Part shown: piece by piece, positions 1 to 7,989 of the stretch
How positions within the stretch are numbered: position 1 is the stretch's first letter
Layout: every line of letters starts with the position of its first letter
Program-made: the position numbers and the translations under genes
NCBI GenBank assembly: GCA_902796785.1
Contig: CADBQJ010000236.1
Location: 1-12,861, forward strand
DNA from: Fibrobacter succinogenes
Lineage (GTDB): Bacteria > Fibrobacterota > Fibrobacteria > Fibrobacterales > CADBQJ01
Direction of reading: 5' to 3'
DNA: 12,861 nucleotides
Notes under the pieces: model-generated
Told to the model about the DNA's origin: nothing
The model's database searches: none
Seen by the model: only the letters and a program-made list of their open reading frames with translations

Positions 1-16
1 AAACCGGGCCGCGCGG

Positions 17-673
17 CTACGCCGTGACGATCCTGACGGGAGAGTTCTCCTCGATCCCGAAGACCTGGCGCTCGAACCAGTCGCGGCGCACGCGCTCGCG
101 CTCCTCGCCCGACAGCGCCCACTTCTCGCGCCCGCCGTTCGCGCGCATCCACTCGTCGATCCGCGCCAGCAGCACGCCGCCCGCCACGCTCACGTTCATC
201 GACTCGGTCAGCCCGTACTGCGGCAGGATGAACTCCACGTCGGCCTTCGCGAGCGTCTCGGGGTTGTTGCCCGCCAGCTCGGTCCCGAGGTAGAAGGCGG
301 TGGGGACGGTCAGGTCGAGCTCGTGGAAGGTCCGCGTCGTGTTGGTGGAGGCCACGGCGATGCGGTAGCCCTTCGCGCGGAGCTTCTCCATGCAGAGCGC
401 GCGGCTGCGGTACCGGAAGATGTCGAGCCACTTGAACGAGCCCTTGAGGACCGACTTGTTGATGCGGTAGGAGTTGATCTCCTCGATGACGTGCACGTCC
501 TGGATCCCGAAGACCTCGCAGGTGCGCATGACCGCGCTGATGTTGTGCGGGTCGTAGAGGTCCTCCAGCACCATCGTGAAGTGGCGCGTGCGCAGCGAGA
601 GGGCGCGCTCCAGCTTCTCCAGCCGTTCGGGGGTCATTCGCTTCGAGAGGTCTTCGACGGAGAGTCGTTCCAT
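17..673 (-). CDS. trmH: TrmH-family tRNA (guanosine-2'-O)-methyltransferase
   Basis: Cytoplasmic SPOUT-class methyltransferase that most likely uses S-adenosylmethionine to 2'-O-methylate a ribose in tRNA, classically G18 of the D-loop. All three family motifs are visible in the 218 residues. Motif 1 is around 43-56 (HNISAVMRTCEVFG, with R50 as the likely catalytic arginine). Motif 2 is around 126-136 (AFYLGTELAG). Motif 3 is around 149-165 (ILPQYGLTESMNVSVAGG), forming the knotted cofactor site. The length and the Arg-rich C-terminal extension fit TrmH rather than the larger RlmB/TsnR enzymes. The ATG at 673 follows an AGGAG seven bases upstream, and that Shine-Dalgarno overlaps the stop codon of the preceding gene (10-nt gap). 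It is the last gene visible in the minus-strand operon. The G18 specificity is inferred from family resemblance; another 2'-O target is possible. Confidence 0.9.
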   Translation of the reverse strand: MERLSVEDLSKRMTPERLEKLERALSLRTRHFTMVLEDLYDPHNISAVMRTCEVFGIQDVHVIEEINSYRINKSVLKGSFKWLDIFRYRSRALCMEKLRAKGYRIAVASTNTTRTFHELDLTVPTAFYLGTELAGNNPETLAKADVEFILPQYGLTESMNVSVAGGVLLARIDEWMRANGGREKWALSGEERERVRRDWFERQVFGIEENSPVRIVTA

Positions 674-683
674 TCTTCGGCTC

Positions 684-1766
684 CTACGGGTTCTGTTCCG
701 GCGCGGCGTCCGCGGAATCCGCGGAGACGCCGAAGAACTCGGCCGCCGGCGAAACTCCCCTGCTTCCGGCGGGCGCGTCGGGCGCGGGCAGCGGCACGGG
801 GCCGGCGTCGGGATACTCCTCGACCCGCTCCCCGGCGTCGGGGCGGATGGTCTGCCCGCGCAGCGTCTTCTCCGGCGTCGCCAGCGAGTCGGCGTGGCTG
901 TCGATGAGGATCGTGAGCGAATCCAGGTAGCCCGACCGGTGGACGATCTCCTGGAACTCGCGCAGGTAGCGCTGCCCCTGCCGGCTCTTCATCGGCTCGT
1001 AGTCGCGGATCGGCTCGAGGTCGCCGTCGGCGAACCGCCGCGCGGAGCGCTCCACGTCGTCGATCACGATCCGGATCTTCTTCAGCACCATGTTGCGGAA
1101 GATCCCCATCTGCATCACGCCGTTGAGGAAGGCGTTGCCGGGGAAGGCGTAGGCGCGCAGGCGGTACTCCACGCGGCGCGGGCCGCGGTTGTAGAAGTCC
1201 ATCTCCAGCAGACCGTCGCCCTTCAGCCGCCAGGCCAGCACCTTGGCGCGGCCGTAGCCCCAGTAGAAGTTGCGCACGCTGTCGCGCGTCGTCTGGTGGT
1301 AGGGCTGGGCGAAGGTGCCGCTGAGCGAGCGCCCGTTGCCGCCGTGGAAGACGCGCCGGTCGCGCGTGAGGTACCGGGCCTCGTAGGCCTCGCCCTGGTA
1401 GGCGTTCACCAGCATCGCCACGAAGGGGAGGTTGTCGAGCACGTAGTTCAGGATCTCCATGTTGACGGGAAGCTCGCCGGTCACCTCGTAGACCGAGCGG
1501 TAGCGCTTGCCCATCAGCGAGAAGACGGCGCGCCCGTCGGGCGTGGCGGGCCGCACGTCGCGGTCGCGCATGGCGTGCATCGGGCGGCAGAACTCGCCGT
1601 CGTACTCGATGTCGGGGTTCGGCTTGGAATTTTCCGCGTTGCAGAAGTAGTCCGACGCGTTCATGCACTGCCTGATCGCGGAGCAGTAGGCGGCGGTGTC
1701 GATGTCGGCGAAGAGCTCCGCCGCCGAGAGGGCCAGGACCGCCGCGAGGAGCCGCGCGCCCCGCAT
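684..1766 (-). CDS. Secreted protein of unknown function with four N-terminal cysteines
   Basis: I do not recognise this 360-residue protein. It begins with a short signal peptide (basic MRGAR, then a hydrophobic Leu/Ala stretch, probable cleavage near residue 20, LFA-D), so it should be periplasmic or outer-membrane-associated. The only cysteines are C28, C34, C42 and C60, all in the first 40 mature residues, suggesting two disulfides in a small N-terminal module. The middle (about 75-270) is rich in Tyr, Arg and aromatic residues and looks folded. The last 60 or so residues are Pro/Ala/Asp-rich and probably disordered. It starts 3 nt after the stop of the inactive M16 lipoprotein and ends 10 nt before trmH, so it is translated in the same operon. 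A GGAG sits nine bases before the ATG. Partnership with the two peptidases is suggested only by position. Confidence 0.8.
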   Translation of the reverse strand: MRGARLLAAVLALSAAELFADIDTAAYCSAIRQCMNASDYFCNAENSKPNPDIEYDGEFCRPMHAMRDRDVRPATPDGRAVFSLMGKRYRSVYEVTGELPVNMEILNYVLDNLPFVAMLVNAYQGEAYEARYLTRDRRVFHGGNGRSLSGTFAQPYHQTTRDSVRNFYWGYGRAKVLAWRLKGDGLLEMDFYNRGPRRVEYRLRAYAFPGNAFLNGVMQMGIFRNMVLKKIRIVIDDVERSARRFADGDLEPIRDYEPMKSRQGQRYLREFQEIVHRSGYLDSLTILIDSHADSLATPEKTLRGQTIRPDAGERVEEYPDAGPVPLPAPDAPAGSRGVSPAAEFFGVSADSADAAPEQNP

Positions 1767-1769
1767 GGC

Positions 1770-3248
1770 CTAGGGCTCCGTCTTCGAGCGGAGGTTTTCG
1801 ACCGTCCAGCGCTTCTCGGGAAGGCCGGGCAGCTCGCGCCGCAGCGAGGGAAGGACGGCGGATTCGGGCCCGACGACCGTCACGGCCATCTTCTCGGGCG
1901 AGAAATAGAGCTTGACGACGCGCTTCACGTCCTCGGCGGTCACCTTGCGGAGCTCGCCGGGATAGAGCGCGTAGTGGTCGAGCGAGCGGCCGTCGAGCTC
2001 GTTGGCCGCGAGAGCCTCGGCCGTGGCCGCCGGCGAGTCGAAGAGCGAGGGAAGGCTGTTGACGAGCCCCTCGACGGCGAGCGACATCTCCTCGGGGGTC
2101 GGCCCCTCGTCGGCCAGGCGGCGGATCTCGGAGAAGACGATCGAGACGGCGCGCCCCGCGTTCGCCGCGCTCGTCTGCAGGACGACTCCGGCGGAGGAGC
2201 GCGAGAAGTAGCTGCTGCCCGCGTAGCTGTAGACCGAGTAGGCCAGCCCCTCGCGCACGCGGACCGCGGAGGTCAGGCGCGACGTGAACCCGCCGCCGCC
2301 CAGGACGTAGGAGGCGATCGAGGCGGCGTAGTAGTCGGGGTGCGGGCGCTTGACGAAGGGCTGCGCCATGTGGACGTGCACCTGCTCCGAGGGGTAGTCG
2401 ACGTAGTGCACGCCGGGGTTTTCGCGGACGGCCGTCTCGGGGAGCTCCGGCCGGCGCTCCTTCGCGGCGGGCCAGGACTCCACCAGCTTCGACAGGAGGG
2501 CCGTCATCTCCGCGCGGTCGAACGCGCCCGAGACGGCGAAGACCGCGGAGTCGGGCGAGAAGCGGTTCCGGGCCAGGGCGAGGATCGCCTCGCGGGTCGC
2601 GCCCGCGACGTCGGCGCTCTCCGCCGACCAGAGCGCGGGCTGCGAGAACCCGTGGAGCACGGCGTTCTTCAGGTCGCGCGAGACCGCCCCGGGCTTGTCG
2701 TAGCGGTGGGCGACGGACTGCAGCGCCGCGGCGCGGTCCACCTCCAGGCGGGCGGAGTCGACGCGCGGGGAATGGGCCATCTCCTCGAGCAGCGGGAGGA
2801 CCTTCGCGAACCGGTCGCTCAGCGCGTCCGCGGAAAGCGTGGAGAAGCGTTCGCCGATCGAAAGCCCGACGGAGACGGCGTCGCCCTCGAGCGCATCGTC
2901 CAGCTCGGCGGGCGAGAGCGAGGCGGTGCCCCCGCGGCGCATCTGCCCGGCCAGCAACGCCTGCGCGCCCAGCTCCGCCGGGTCGGCGCCCACGCCCGGT
3001 TCGCGGAACCAGGCCTTGAAGACCACCAGGGGCAGCTCGTCGGAGGGGACCAGGTAGGCGACGCACCCGCGCGGGAGCTCCACGCGGTAATCGGCGGCCG
3101 AGGGCGGGACGAACTCGAAGCGGGGATAGACCAGCTTGGAGGGATGGTCGGGAATCGCGGGCGCCTTGGCGCCGGCCCCGCCCTTCCCGGCGCAGGAGAG
3201 CAGCGCCGCGGAAAGCGCGAGCGAAAGGAGAACCGAACGCCTATTCAT
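1770..3248 (-). CDS. M16-family peptidase-like lipoprotein, catalytically inactive subunit
   Basis: This 492-residue M16B-type (mitochondrial-processing-peptidase-like) protein has lost the metal site. Where the HxxEH zinc motif should lie it reads AELGAQALLAGQ (about 91-102), with no histidines. The C-terminal half keeps the M16 Arg/Tyr signature, GGGGFTSRLTSAVRVREGLAYSVYSYAG (317-344), which in active/inactive pairs contributes to substrate binding. The N-terminus is a lipoprotein signal peptide with lipobox LLSC (C19), followed by a Gly/Ala-rich linker, so it is probably membrane-anchored in the periplasm. Its ATG overlaps the stop of the catalytic M16 gene by 8 nt (ATGAATAG) and has a GGAGG six bases upstream. 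It is therefore probably translationally coupled to, and partnered with, that enzyme. This matches the general M16B arrangement of one active and one inactive subunit; the substrate is unknown. Confidence 0.9.
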   Translation of the reverse strand: MNRRSVLLSLALSAALLSCAGKGGAGAKAPAIPDHPSKLVYPRFEFVPPSAADYRVELPRGCVAYLVPSDELPLVVFKAWFREPGVGADPAELGAQALLAGQMRRGGTASLSPAELDDALEGDAVSVGLSIGERFSTLSADALSDRFAKVLPLLEEMAHSPRVDSARLEVDRAAALQSVAHRYDKPGAVSRDLKNAVLHGFSQPALWSAESADVAGATREAILALARNRFSPDSAVFAVSGAFDRAEMTALLSKLVESWPAAKERRPELPETAVRENPGVHYVDYPSEQVHVHMAQPFVKRPHPDYYAASIASYVLGGGGFTSRLTSAVRVREGLAYSVYSYAGSSYFSRSSAGVVLQTSAANAGRAVSIVFSEIRRLADEGPTPEEMSLAVEGLVNSLPSLFDSPAATAEALAANELDGRSLDHYALYPGELRKVTAEDVKRVVKLYFSPEKMAVTVVGPESAVLPSLRRELPGLPEKRWTVENLRSKTEP

Positions 3249-4647
3249 GCGGGACCTCCGCGTCCGGCGCCGTCGCGGGGACGCCGGGAACCGCCGCGCC
3301 GATCTCCCAGGCGGCGTCGGGCGAGGCCGACCTGGGCAGCATCGTCCCGGTCGTGGAGTTGTCGACCGTCAGGTAGCGCGCGACCGCCTCCTGCACCCGC
3401 TCGGGGGTCACCTTGGCCACCTCCTCCGCGAAGCGGGTGATCAGGGTCCAGTCGCCCATCATCTCGAAGAAGGCCAGCCGCGTGGCCACGTGCTCCATGT
3501 CGCGCAGGCTGCGCCAGTTCGTCGCCACCAGCTGCGTCTTCACCTTCTCCAGCTCGCGTTCGGAGACCGGCTCGAGCCGGAGCCGGCGGATCTGCGCCCA
3601 GATCTCCGCCTCGACCTGCGCGGGGTCGGCGTCGGCGCGCGGCGTCGCGGAGATCTCGAAGAGGCTCTCCCATTTCTGCACGACGTTCCCCGCCGAGGCG
3701 GAGGTCGCCAGCTTCTTCCCCTCCACCATCTCGCGGTAGAGCCGGCCGCTGCGGCCGTTCAGCACCCCCTCGGCCACGTCGAGCGCGTAGAGGTCGGGAT
3801 GCCCCAGCCCGGGCGTGTGGAACCAGACGTCGACGCGCGGACGGGCGTCGTCCTTGTACTGCGCGAACCGCTTGGGGCCCACCTGGACCGGCTCGGAGAA
3901 GGTCAGGTCCTCCATCTTCTCGCCGGCGGGGATCGGCCCGAAGTAGCGCTCGGCCAGCTCCCTCGCCCGCGCCGGGTCGAAGTCGCCCACGAGCACGAGG
4001 ATCGCGTTGGAGGGCTTGTAGTAGCGGTCGAAGTGCTCCTGCGCCTGCTCCTGCCGGAGCTGCTTGATGTCGCTCGGCCAGCCGATGGTGGGGTTGCGGT
4101 AGGGATGGCCCTCCCAGAAGGTCGCGGAGAGCGTCTCGAAGTAGCGGCCGGTCGGGCTGTCTTCGTAGCGCATCCGCCGTTCCTCCTGCACCACCTTGTG
4201 CTCCGCCTCGAAGTCGCGCATCTTCGCGTTCCGCATCCGGTCGCTCTCCAGCCAGAAGAAGAGCTCGACCTTCTCGCGGGGAAGCGTGACGAAGTAGGCC
4301 GTCATCATGTCGGAGGTGAAGGCGTTCAGCCCCGTGCCGCCGTGGCGCTCGTAGAGTTCCCAGAGCTCGTTCGCGGCGATCGCGTCGGTGCCCTTGAACA
4401 TCTCGTGCTCCAGCATGTGGGCGATGCCGGTGTTGCCGGCGTGCTCGTGGACCGACCCGGTCTGGTAGAAGAGGCGGCAGCTGACGATCGGCGCGCGCTT
4501 CAGCGGAAGCAGGAGGACGCGCAGCCCGTTGGCCAGCTCGAACCGCTCCACGGCGAGCGGGCTCTTCGGCGCGGCCGCGGCGGAATCGGGCGCCTGCGCG
4601 AAGAGCGCGGCGTGGAGGAGCAGGAGGAGCGCGGCGGCCCTACGCAT
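3241..4647 (-). CDS. M16-family zinc metallopeptidase, catalytic subunit
   Basis: A 468-residue periplasmic zinc endopeptidase. The inverted zinc motif HxxEH is intact at 77-81 (HMLEH, followed by EMFKGT). The third zinc ligand is expected from the glutamates at 149-156 (EHKVVQEE), at the family's usual distance of about 75 residues. A C-terminal inactive-fold half follows, with NGRSGRLYREMVEGKKLA around 314-331. A Leu-rich signal peptide ends near AQA-P (about residue 19) without a lipobox cysteine, so the enzyme is soluble, in contrast to its lipoprotein partner encoded next. Its start overlaps the helicase stop by 8 nt, with GAGG six bases upstream of the ATG. M16B enzymes cut short or unfolded peptides inside a clam-shell chamber. 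Here it may degrade leader or damaged envelope peptides, but no substrate can be read from the sequence. Confidence 0.93.
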   Translation of the reverse strand: MRRAAALLLLLHAALFAQAPDSAAAAPKSPLAVERFELANGLRVLLLPLKRAPIVSCRLFYQTGSVHEHAGNTGIAHMLEHEMFKGTDAIAANELWELYERHGGTGLNAFTSDMMTAYFVTLPREKVELFFWLESDRMRNAKMRDFEAEHKVVQEERRMRYEDSPTGRYFETLSATFWEGHPYRNPTIGWPSDIKQLRQEQAQEHFDRYYKPSNAILVLVGDFDPARARELAERYFGPIPAGEKMEDLTFSEPVQVGPKRFAQYKDDARPRVDVWFHTPGLGHPDLYALDVAEGVLNGRSGRLYREMVEGKKLATSASAGNVVQKWESLFEISATPRADADPAQVEAEIWAQIRRLRLEPVSERELEKVKTQLVATNWRSLRDMEHVATRLAFFEMMGDWTLITRFAEEVAKVTPERVQEAVARYLTVDNSTTGTMLPRSASPDAAWEIGAAVPGVPATAPDAEVPHE

Positions 4648-6331
4648 CGACCACCTCGTACTGGTAGCCCTGCTCGGCCAGGAAGCGCTGCCTGTTCTGC
4701 GCGAAGTTCTGGTCGCAGGTGTCGCGCGAGACGAGCGTGTAGAAGTAGGCCTTGCCGCCGTCCTTCTTCGGACGGAGCACGCGGCCCATGCGCTGCGCCT
4801 CCTCGGAGCGGCTGCCGAAGGTGCCGGAGATCTCGATCAGCACGTTGGCGTCGGGCAGGTCGAGCGCGAAGTTGCCCACGTTGCTCAGGATCAGGCGGCG
4901 GACCTCGCCGGCGCGGAACTTCTCGTAGAGCTCGGCGCGCTTGTCGTTGGGCGTGGCGCCGGTGATCAGCGGGATCCCCAGGCGCTTCGGCAGCGGCTTC
5001 AGCTGCTCCAGGTAGCGGCCGATCACGATGACGCGGTCGTCGGGGGCGGAGTGCTTCTCGAGCAGCTCCTCCAGCACGTCGATCTTCGTGGGGTTCATGC
5101 AGGCGATGGCGTTGCGCTCCGCGCCGGAGGCCACGCTGTAGCGCATCATCTGGTCGCGCGTCAGGGCGATGCGCACCTCGCGGCAGACCGCCTCGGCGAT
5201 CCACCCCTGCGCCTCGAGCGTCTTCCAGGGGAGGTCGAACTTCTTGGGCCCGATGAGCGAGAAGACGTCGGTCTCGCGGCCGTCCTCGCGCACGAGCGTC
5301 GCGGTCAGCCCCAGGCGGCGCGTGGCCTGCATGTTCGCGCTCTTGCTGAAGACGGGCGCGGGCAGGGTGTGCACCTCGTCGTAGACGATCAGCCCCCACT
5401 TCACCTTGTTGAAGAGGTCGAAGTGGGCGTAGCGCGCGCCGTCGTCGCCGTCGTCCTTCGACTTGGCGGCGCGGTGGGTGCTGATCTGGTAGGTGGAGAC
5501 GGTCACGGGGCCGATCTCCTTCGTCTCGCCGCTGTACTCCTTGACGTCGTCGCGGGTCAGCGTGGTCTTGTCCACCAGCTCCTCGATCCACTGCCGCACC
5601 GCGGTCACGCTGGGCGCCAGGATGAGCGTGCGCGCCCCCACGAGGCTCATCGCGACCATCCCGACGATCGTCTTGCCGGCGCCGCAGGGCAGCACCACCA
5701 CGCCGGAGCCGCCGCGCGCGGCGCCGGAGGCGTAGAAGATCTCGGCCGCCTCGCGCTGGTACGCGCGCGGCGCGAACGGGCCGCCGCGCAGGAGCCGCTC
5801 GGAGCGGAGCGCGATCGGAAGGGGTTCCCCCTCCACGTAGCCCACCAGGTCCTCCACCGGGAAGTCGGCCTTCGCCAGCTCCGACTTGAGGACCCCGCGG
5901 GCGTCGGGACGGACCTCCAGGCGGGTCTCGCCGACGCGCCCGAGCAGCCAGGGCTTCGCCTTGGCGAGGCGCGACGCCTGCTCGGCCAGCGACGGGTCGC
6001 GGGCGTCGAGGAAGACGCGGTCGCCCTCGGCCACCAGCTTCAGCGCGCCGTAGCGGTCCATGAAGGTGCGGACCTCGTAGACGACCGTCGAGGGGATCGG
6101 GTACTTGGACCATTGCCGGAGCCGCTCCAGCACCTCCTCCGAGTCGAGCCCGACCGACGCGGCGTTCCAGAGCGACAGGTGCGAGATCCGGTAGGTGTGG
6201 ACGTGCTCGGGGCTCTTGACCAGCTCCGTGAAGGGCGAGATCGCGTCGCGCGCCGCGACGTAGTCGGGGTTGTCGACCTCGACGAGGATCTCGAGGTCGC
6301 TCTGCGCGATCAGGGGCGCGGTCAGGTTCAT
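4640..6331 (-). CDS. XPB/Ssl2-type superfamily 2 DNA helicase (bacterial XPB)
   Basis: A 563-residue cytoplasmic ATP-dependent 3'-5' DNA helicase/translocase of the XPB (ERCC3/RAD25) family. In order: an N-terminal XPB-type domain (about 10-100); a damage-recognition-like segment (about 110-180); helicase domain 1 with Walker A PCGAGKT (215-221), the DEVH box (318-321) and LTAT (342-345); then the XPB-diagnostic RED triplet (R348 E349 D350). Helicase domain 2 contains motif VI, QRMGRVLRP (513-521). DEVH plus RED separates it from RecQ, UvrB and generic DEAD proteins. The ATG follows GGAGG by four bases. It sits 37 nt after glyA and overlaps the M16 gene by 8 nt. Bacterial XPBs occur in mycobacteria, Treponema and others, and a DNA-repair role is assumed. 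The nuclease Bax1, partner of archaeal XPB, is not encoded in this window. Confidence 0.93.
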   Translation of the reverse strand: MNLTAPLIAQSDLEILVEVDNPDYVAARDAISPFTELVKSPEHVHTYRISHLSLWNAASVGLDSEEVLERLRQWSKYPIPSTVVYEVRTFMDRYGALKLVAEGDRVFLDARDPSLAEQASRLAKAKPWLLGRVGETRLEVRPDARGVLKSELAKADFPVEDLVGYVEGEPLPIALRSERLLRGGPFAPRAYQREAAEIFYASGAARGGSGVVVLPCGAGKTIVGMVAMSLVGARTLILAPSVTAVRQWIEELVDKTTLTRDDVKEYSGETKEIGPVTVSTYQISTHRAAKSKDDGDDGARYAHFDLFNKVKWGLIVYDEVHTLPAPVFSKSANMQATRRLGLTATLVREDGRETDVFSLIGPKKFDLPWKTLEAQGWIAEAVCREVRIALTRDQMMRYSVASGAERNAIACMNPTKIDVLEELLEKHSAPDDRVIVIGRYLEQLKPLPKRLGIPLITGATPNDKRAELYEKFRAGEVRRLILSNVGNFALDLPDANVLIEISGTFGSRSEEAQRMGRVLRPKKDGGKAYFYTLVSRDTCDQNFAQNRQRFLAEQGYQYEVVDA

Positions 6332-6368
6332 CTATCCTCCGGGCGCGGCGCCGGAAAACGGTCTTTCG

Positions 6369-7886
6369 CTAGCAGAAGTGCCGGCGGAGGAAGTCCAGGT
6401 CCATCTGCGGGTAGAGGACGAACTTCCCGAGCAGCGCCTTCACGCGGGCGGAGGCGCTCTTCCGGACTTCGGGGTCGAGCGTGTACTCGACGTTGCTGGG
6501 CTGGCCGGCGTTCTTCTTGCCTTCGGGGATCGTGCCGCGCCTGGTGGCGCGGAGCACGGTCGCGATGATCGAGCCGATCTCGGCCATCTCGGCCTTGCCC
6601 ATGCCGAGCGAGGTGACGGCGGGCGTGCCGATGCGCAGGCCGCTGGTGACCATCGGGCTGAGCTTGTCGAAGGGGATGCCGTTCTTGTTCAGCGTGATGC
6701 CGCATTCCTCGAGGGCGTCGGCGGCCTGGCGGCCGGAGAGGTCGAACGAGGAGACGACGTCCACCAGGAAGAGGTGGTTGTCGGTGCCGCCGGTGATCAG
6801 CGTCATCCCTTCCTTCGCGCAGGCCTCGGCCAGCGCCGCGGAGTTCTCCACGACCTTGCGAGCGTATTCGGCGAAGGCGGGCGTGTTGGCTTCGGTGAAG
6901 GCGACGGCCTTGGCGGCCATCACGTGGGGCAGCGGGCCGCCGAGGACCAGCGGGCAGCCCTTGTCGATCGACTTGGCGAGCTCGGGGTCGTTGGCGAAGA
7001 TCACGCCGCCGCGCGGGCCGCGCAGGGTCTTGTGCGTGGTGGTGGTGACGATGTGGGCGTGCGGGAACGGGCTGTAGTCGCCGGTGAAGACCTTGCCCGC
7101 CACCAGGCCGGCGAAGTGCGACATGTCGACCATCAGCACGGCGCCCACCTTGTCGGCGATCTCGCGCATGCGCTTGAAATTCACCTTGCGGGGATAGGCG
7201 CTGTAGCCGCCGACGATCACGAGGGGCTTGATCTCCTCGGCCATCTTCTCGATGGCGTCGTAGTCGAGGCGGTGGTCCTTTTCGCTCACGCCGTAGTTGA
7301 AGGCGTGGAACATCTTGCCGGAGACGTTCTGGCGGTAGCCGTGGGTCAGGTGGCCGCCCGCGGCGAGCGAGAGGCCGAGCAGGCGCTGGTCGCCCAGCTT
7401 GTGGCGGACGACTTCCCACTGTTCGTCGGTGAGGGCGTCGGGCACCTTCACGCCGAGCTCCGCGAGCGAGGGGACGCAGACGCGGGACTGGAGGATGGCC
7501 CAGTAGGCGACCATGTTGGCGTCGGCGCCGGAGTGGGGCTGCACGTAGGCGTAGGGGGCGCCGAAGAGCTTGCAGGCCTGGGCCGCGGCTTCGGATTCCA
7601 CCGCGTCCACGTTCTGGCAGCCCTGGTAGAAGCGGCCGCCGGAGATCCCTTCGGCGTACTTGTCGGTCAGCCAGTTGCCCATGGCCTGCTGGGTGGCCAG
7701 GCTGCAGTAGTTTTCGCTGGCGATCAGCTTCAGGTGGCTGCGCTGGTTGTCGAGCTCGTTCACGATCGCCCGGGCGACCACGGGGTTGACCTTGGAGACG
7801 GTCTCCAGGCTGGCGATCATCGAGACGAATTCGGAGGAGATCTTGTCGGCGGGGGTGTTGCCGAGGTATTCGGAGAGGGCGGACAT
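6369..7886 (-). CDS. glyA: Serine hydroxymethyltransferase, long form
   Basis: PLP enzyme that converts serine and tetrahydrofolate to glycine and 5,10-methylene-THF, supplying one-carbon units for purine, thymidylate and methionine synthesis in the cytoplasm. The PLP lysine is K286 in TTTTHKTLRGPRGG. Other family segments are SENY (57-60), LTDKYAEG (73-80), PHSGADANM (117-125) and GGHLTHG (177-183). At 505 residues it is longer than the roughly 417-residue E. coli enzyme. Extra sequence falls mainly around 130-172, between the ADAN segment and GGHLTHG, plus an N-terminal extension. This layout resembles the Chlamydia and Treponema proteins. The reading frame is open upstream to 8099, but the ATG at 7886 is chosen because AGGAG (7894-7898) lies seven bases before it and because the upstream frame crosses a structured leader with no family similarity. 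It heads the operon and is preceded by a probable ZTP riboswitch. Confidence 0.96.
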   Translation of the reverse strand: MSALSEYLGNTPADKISSEFVSMIASLETVSKVNPVVARAIVNELDNQRSHLKLIASENYCSLATQQAMGNWLTDKYAEGISGGRFYQGCQNVDAVESEAAAQACKLFGAPYAYVQPHSGADANMVAYWAILQSRVCVPSLAELGVKVPDALTDEQWEVVRHKLGDQRLLGLSLAAGGHLTHGYRQNVSGKMFHAFNYGVSEKDHRLDYDAIEKMAEEIKPLVIVGGYSAYPRKVNFKRMREIADKVGAVLMVDMSHFAGLVAGKVFTGDYSPFPHAHIVTTTTHKTLRGPRGGVIFANDPELAKSIDKGCPLVLGGPLPHVMAAKAVAFTEANTPAFAEYARKVVENSAALAEACAKEGMTLITGGTDNHLFLVDVVSSFDLSGRQAADALEECGITLNKNGIPFDKLSPMVTSGLRIGTPAVTSLGMGKAEMAEIGSIIATVLRATRRGTIPEGKKNAGQPSNVEYTLDPEVRKSASARVKALLGKFVLYPQMDLDFLRRHFC

Positions 7887-7906
7887 CTTCAGGCTCCTGC
7901 TCCCCG

Positions 7907-7989
7907 GCCCAGGCACGCGGTCGTGGAGTCGTCGCTTCCGGAGGGTGCTCCCTCTGGGGGTCTCCCCCCGGTGTGCCGGTCGCCGTGAA
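7907..7989 (-). promoter_or_regulatory. Probable ZTP/ZMP (pfl-motif) riboswitch in the glyA leader
   Basis: Reading the minus strand from 7989 to 7907, the pfl-motif (RF01750) landmarks appear in order. First is GCGACCGGCAC (7983-7973; family GUGACUGGCG). Then comes a P2 hairpin GGGGG-AGAC-type loop-CCCCC (7968-7964 with 7960-7956). Next is GAGGGAGC (7954-7947; family GGGGAGC), a variable linker, ACGACCG, and finally GUGCCUGGGC (7916-7907; family CCGCCUGGGC). The family pseudoknot GGCG:CGCC is replaced here by the perfectly paired GGCAC (7977-7973) with GUGCC (7916-7912), a compensatory change. P1 can form as UUC-A-CGG (7989-7983) with CCGGAA (7941-7936), which is less certain. ZTP riboswitches respond to the purine intermediate ZMP/ZTP, which rises when 10-formyl-THF is short, and glyA is a known target class. 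The ribosome binding site lies nine bases downstream, so translational control is plausible. I recalled the consensus rather than searching it. Confidence 0.8.

Noticed and set aside
1..16. Possible terminator after trmH (GCCGCGCGGC followed by CCGGTTT on the minus strand).
   Set aside because: The stem is only three pairs with a four-base loop, and the window ends before any T-tract could be judged.
576..3440. Long plus-strand open frame (954 codons) and other kilobase-length frames opposite the operon.
   Set aside because: They lie antisense to genes with clear family motifs, and have Arg/Gly/Ala/Val/His-rich compositions typical of complementary frames in GC-rich DNA.
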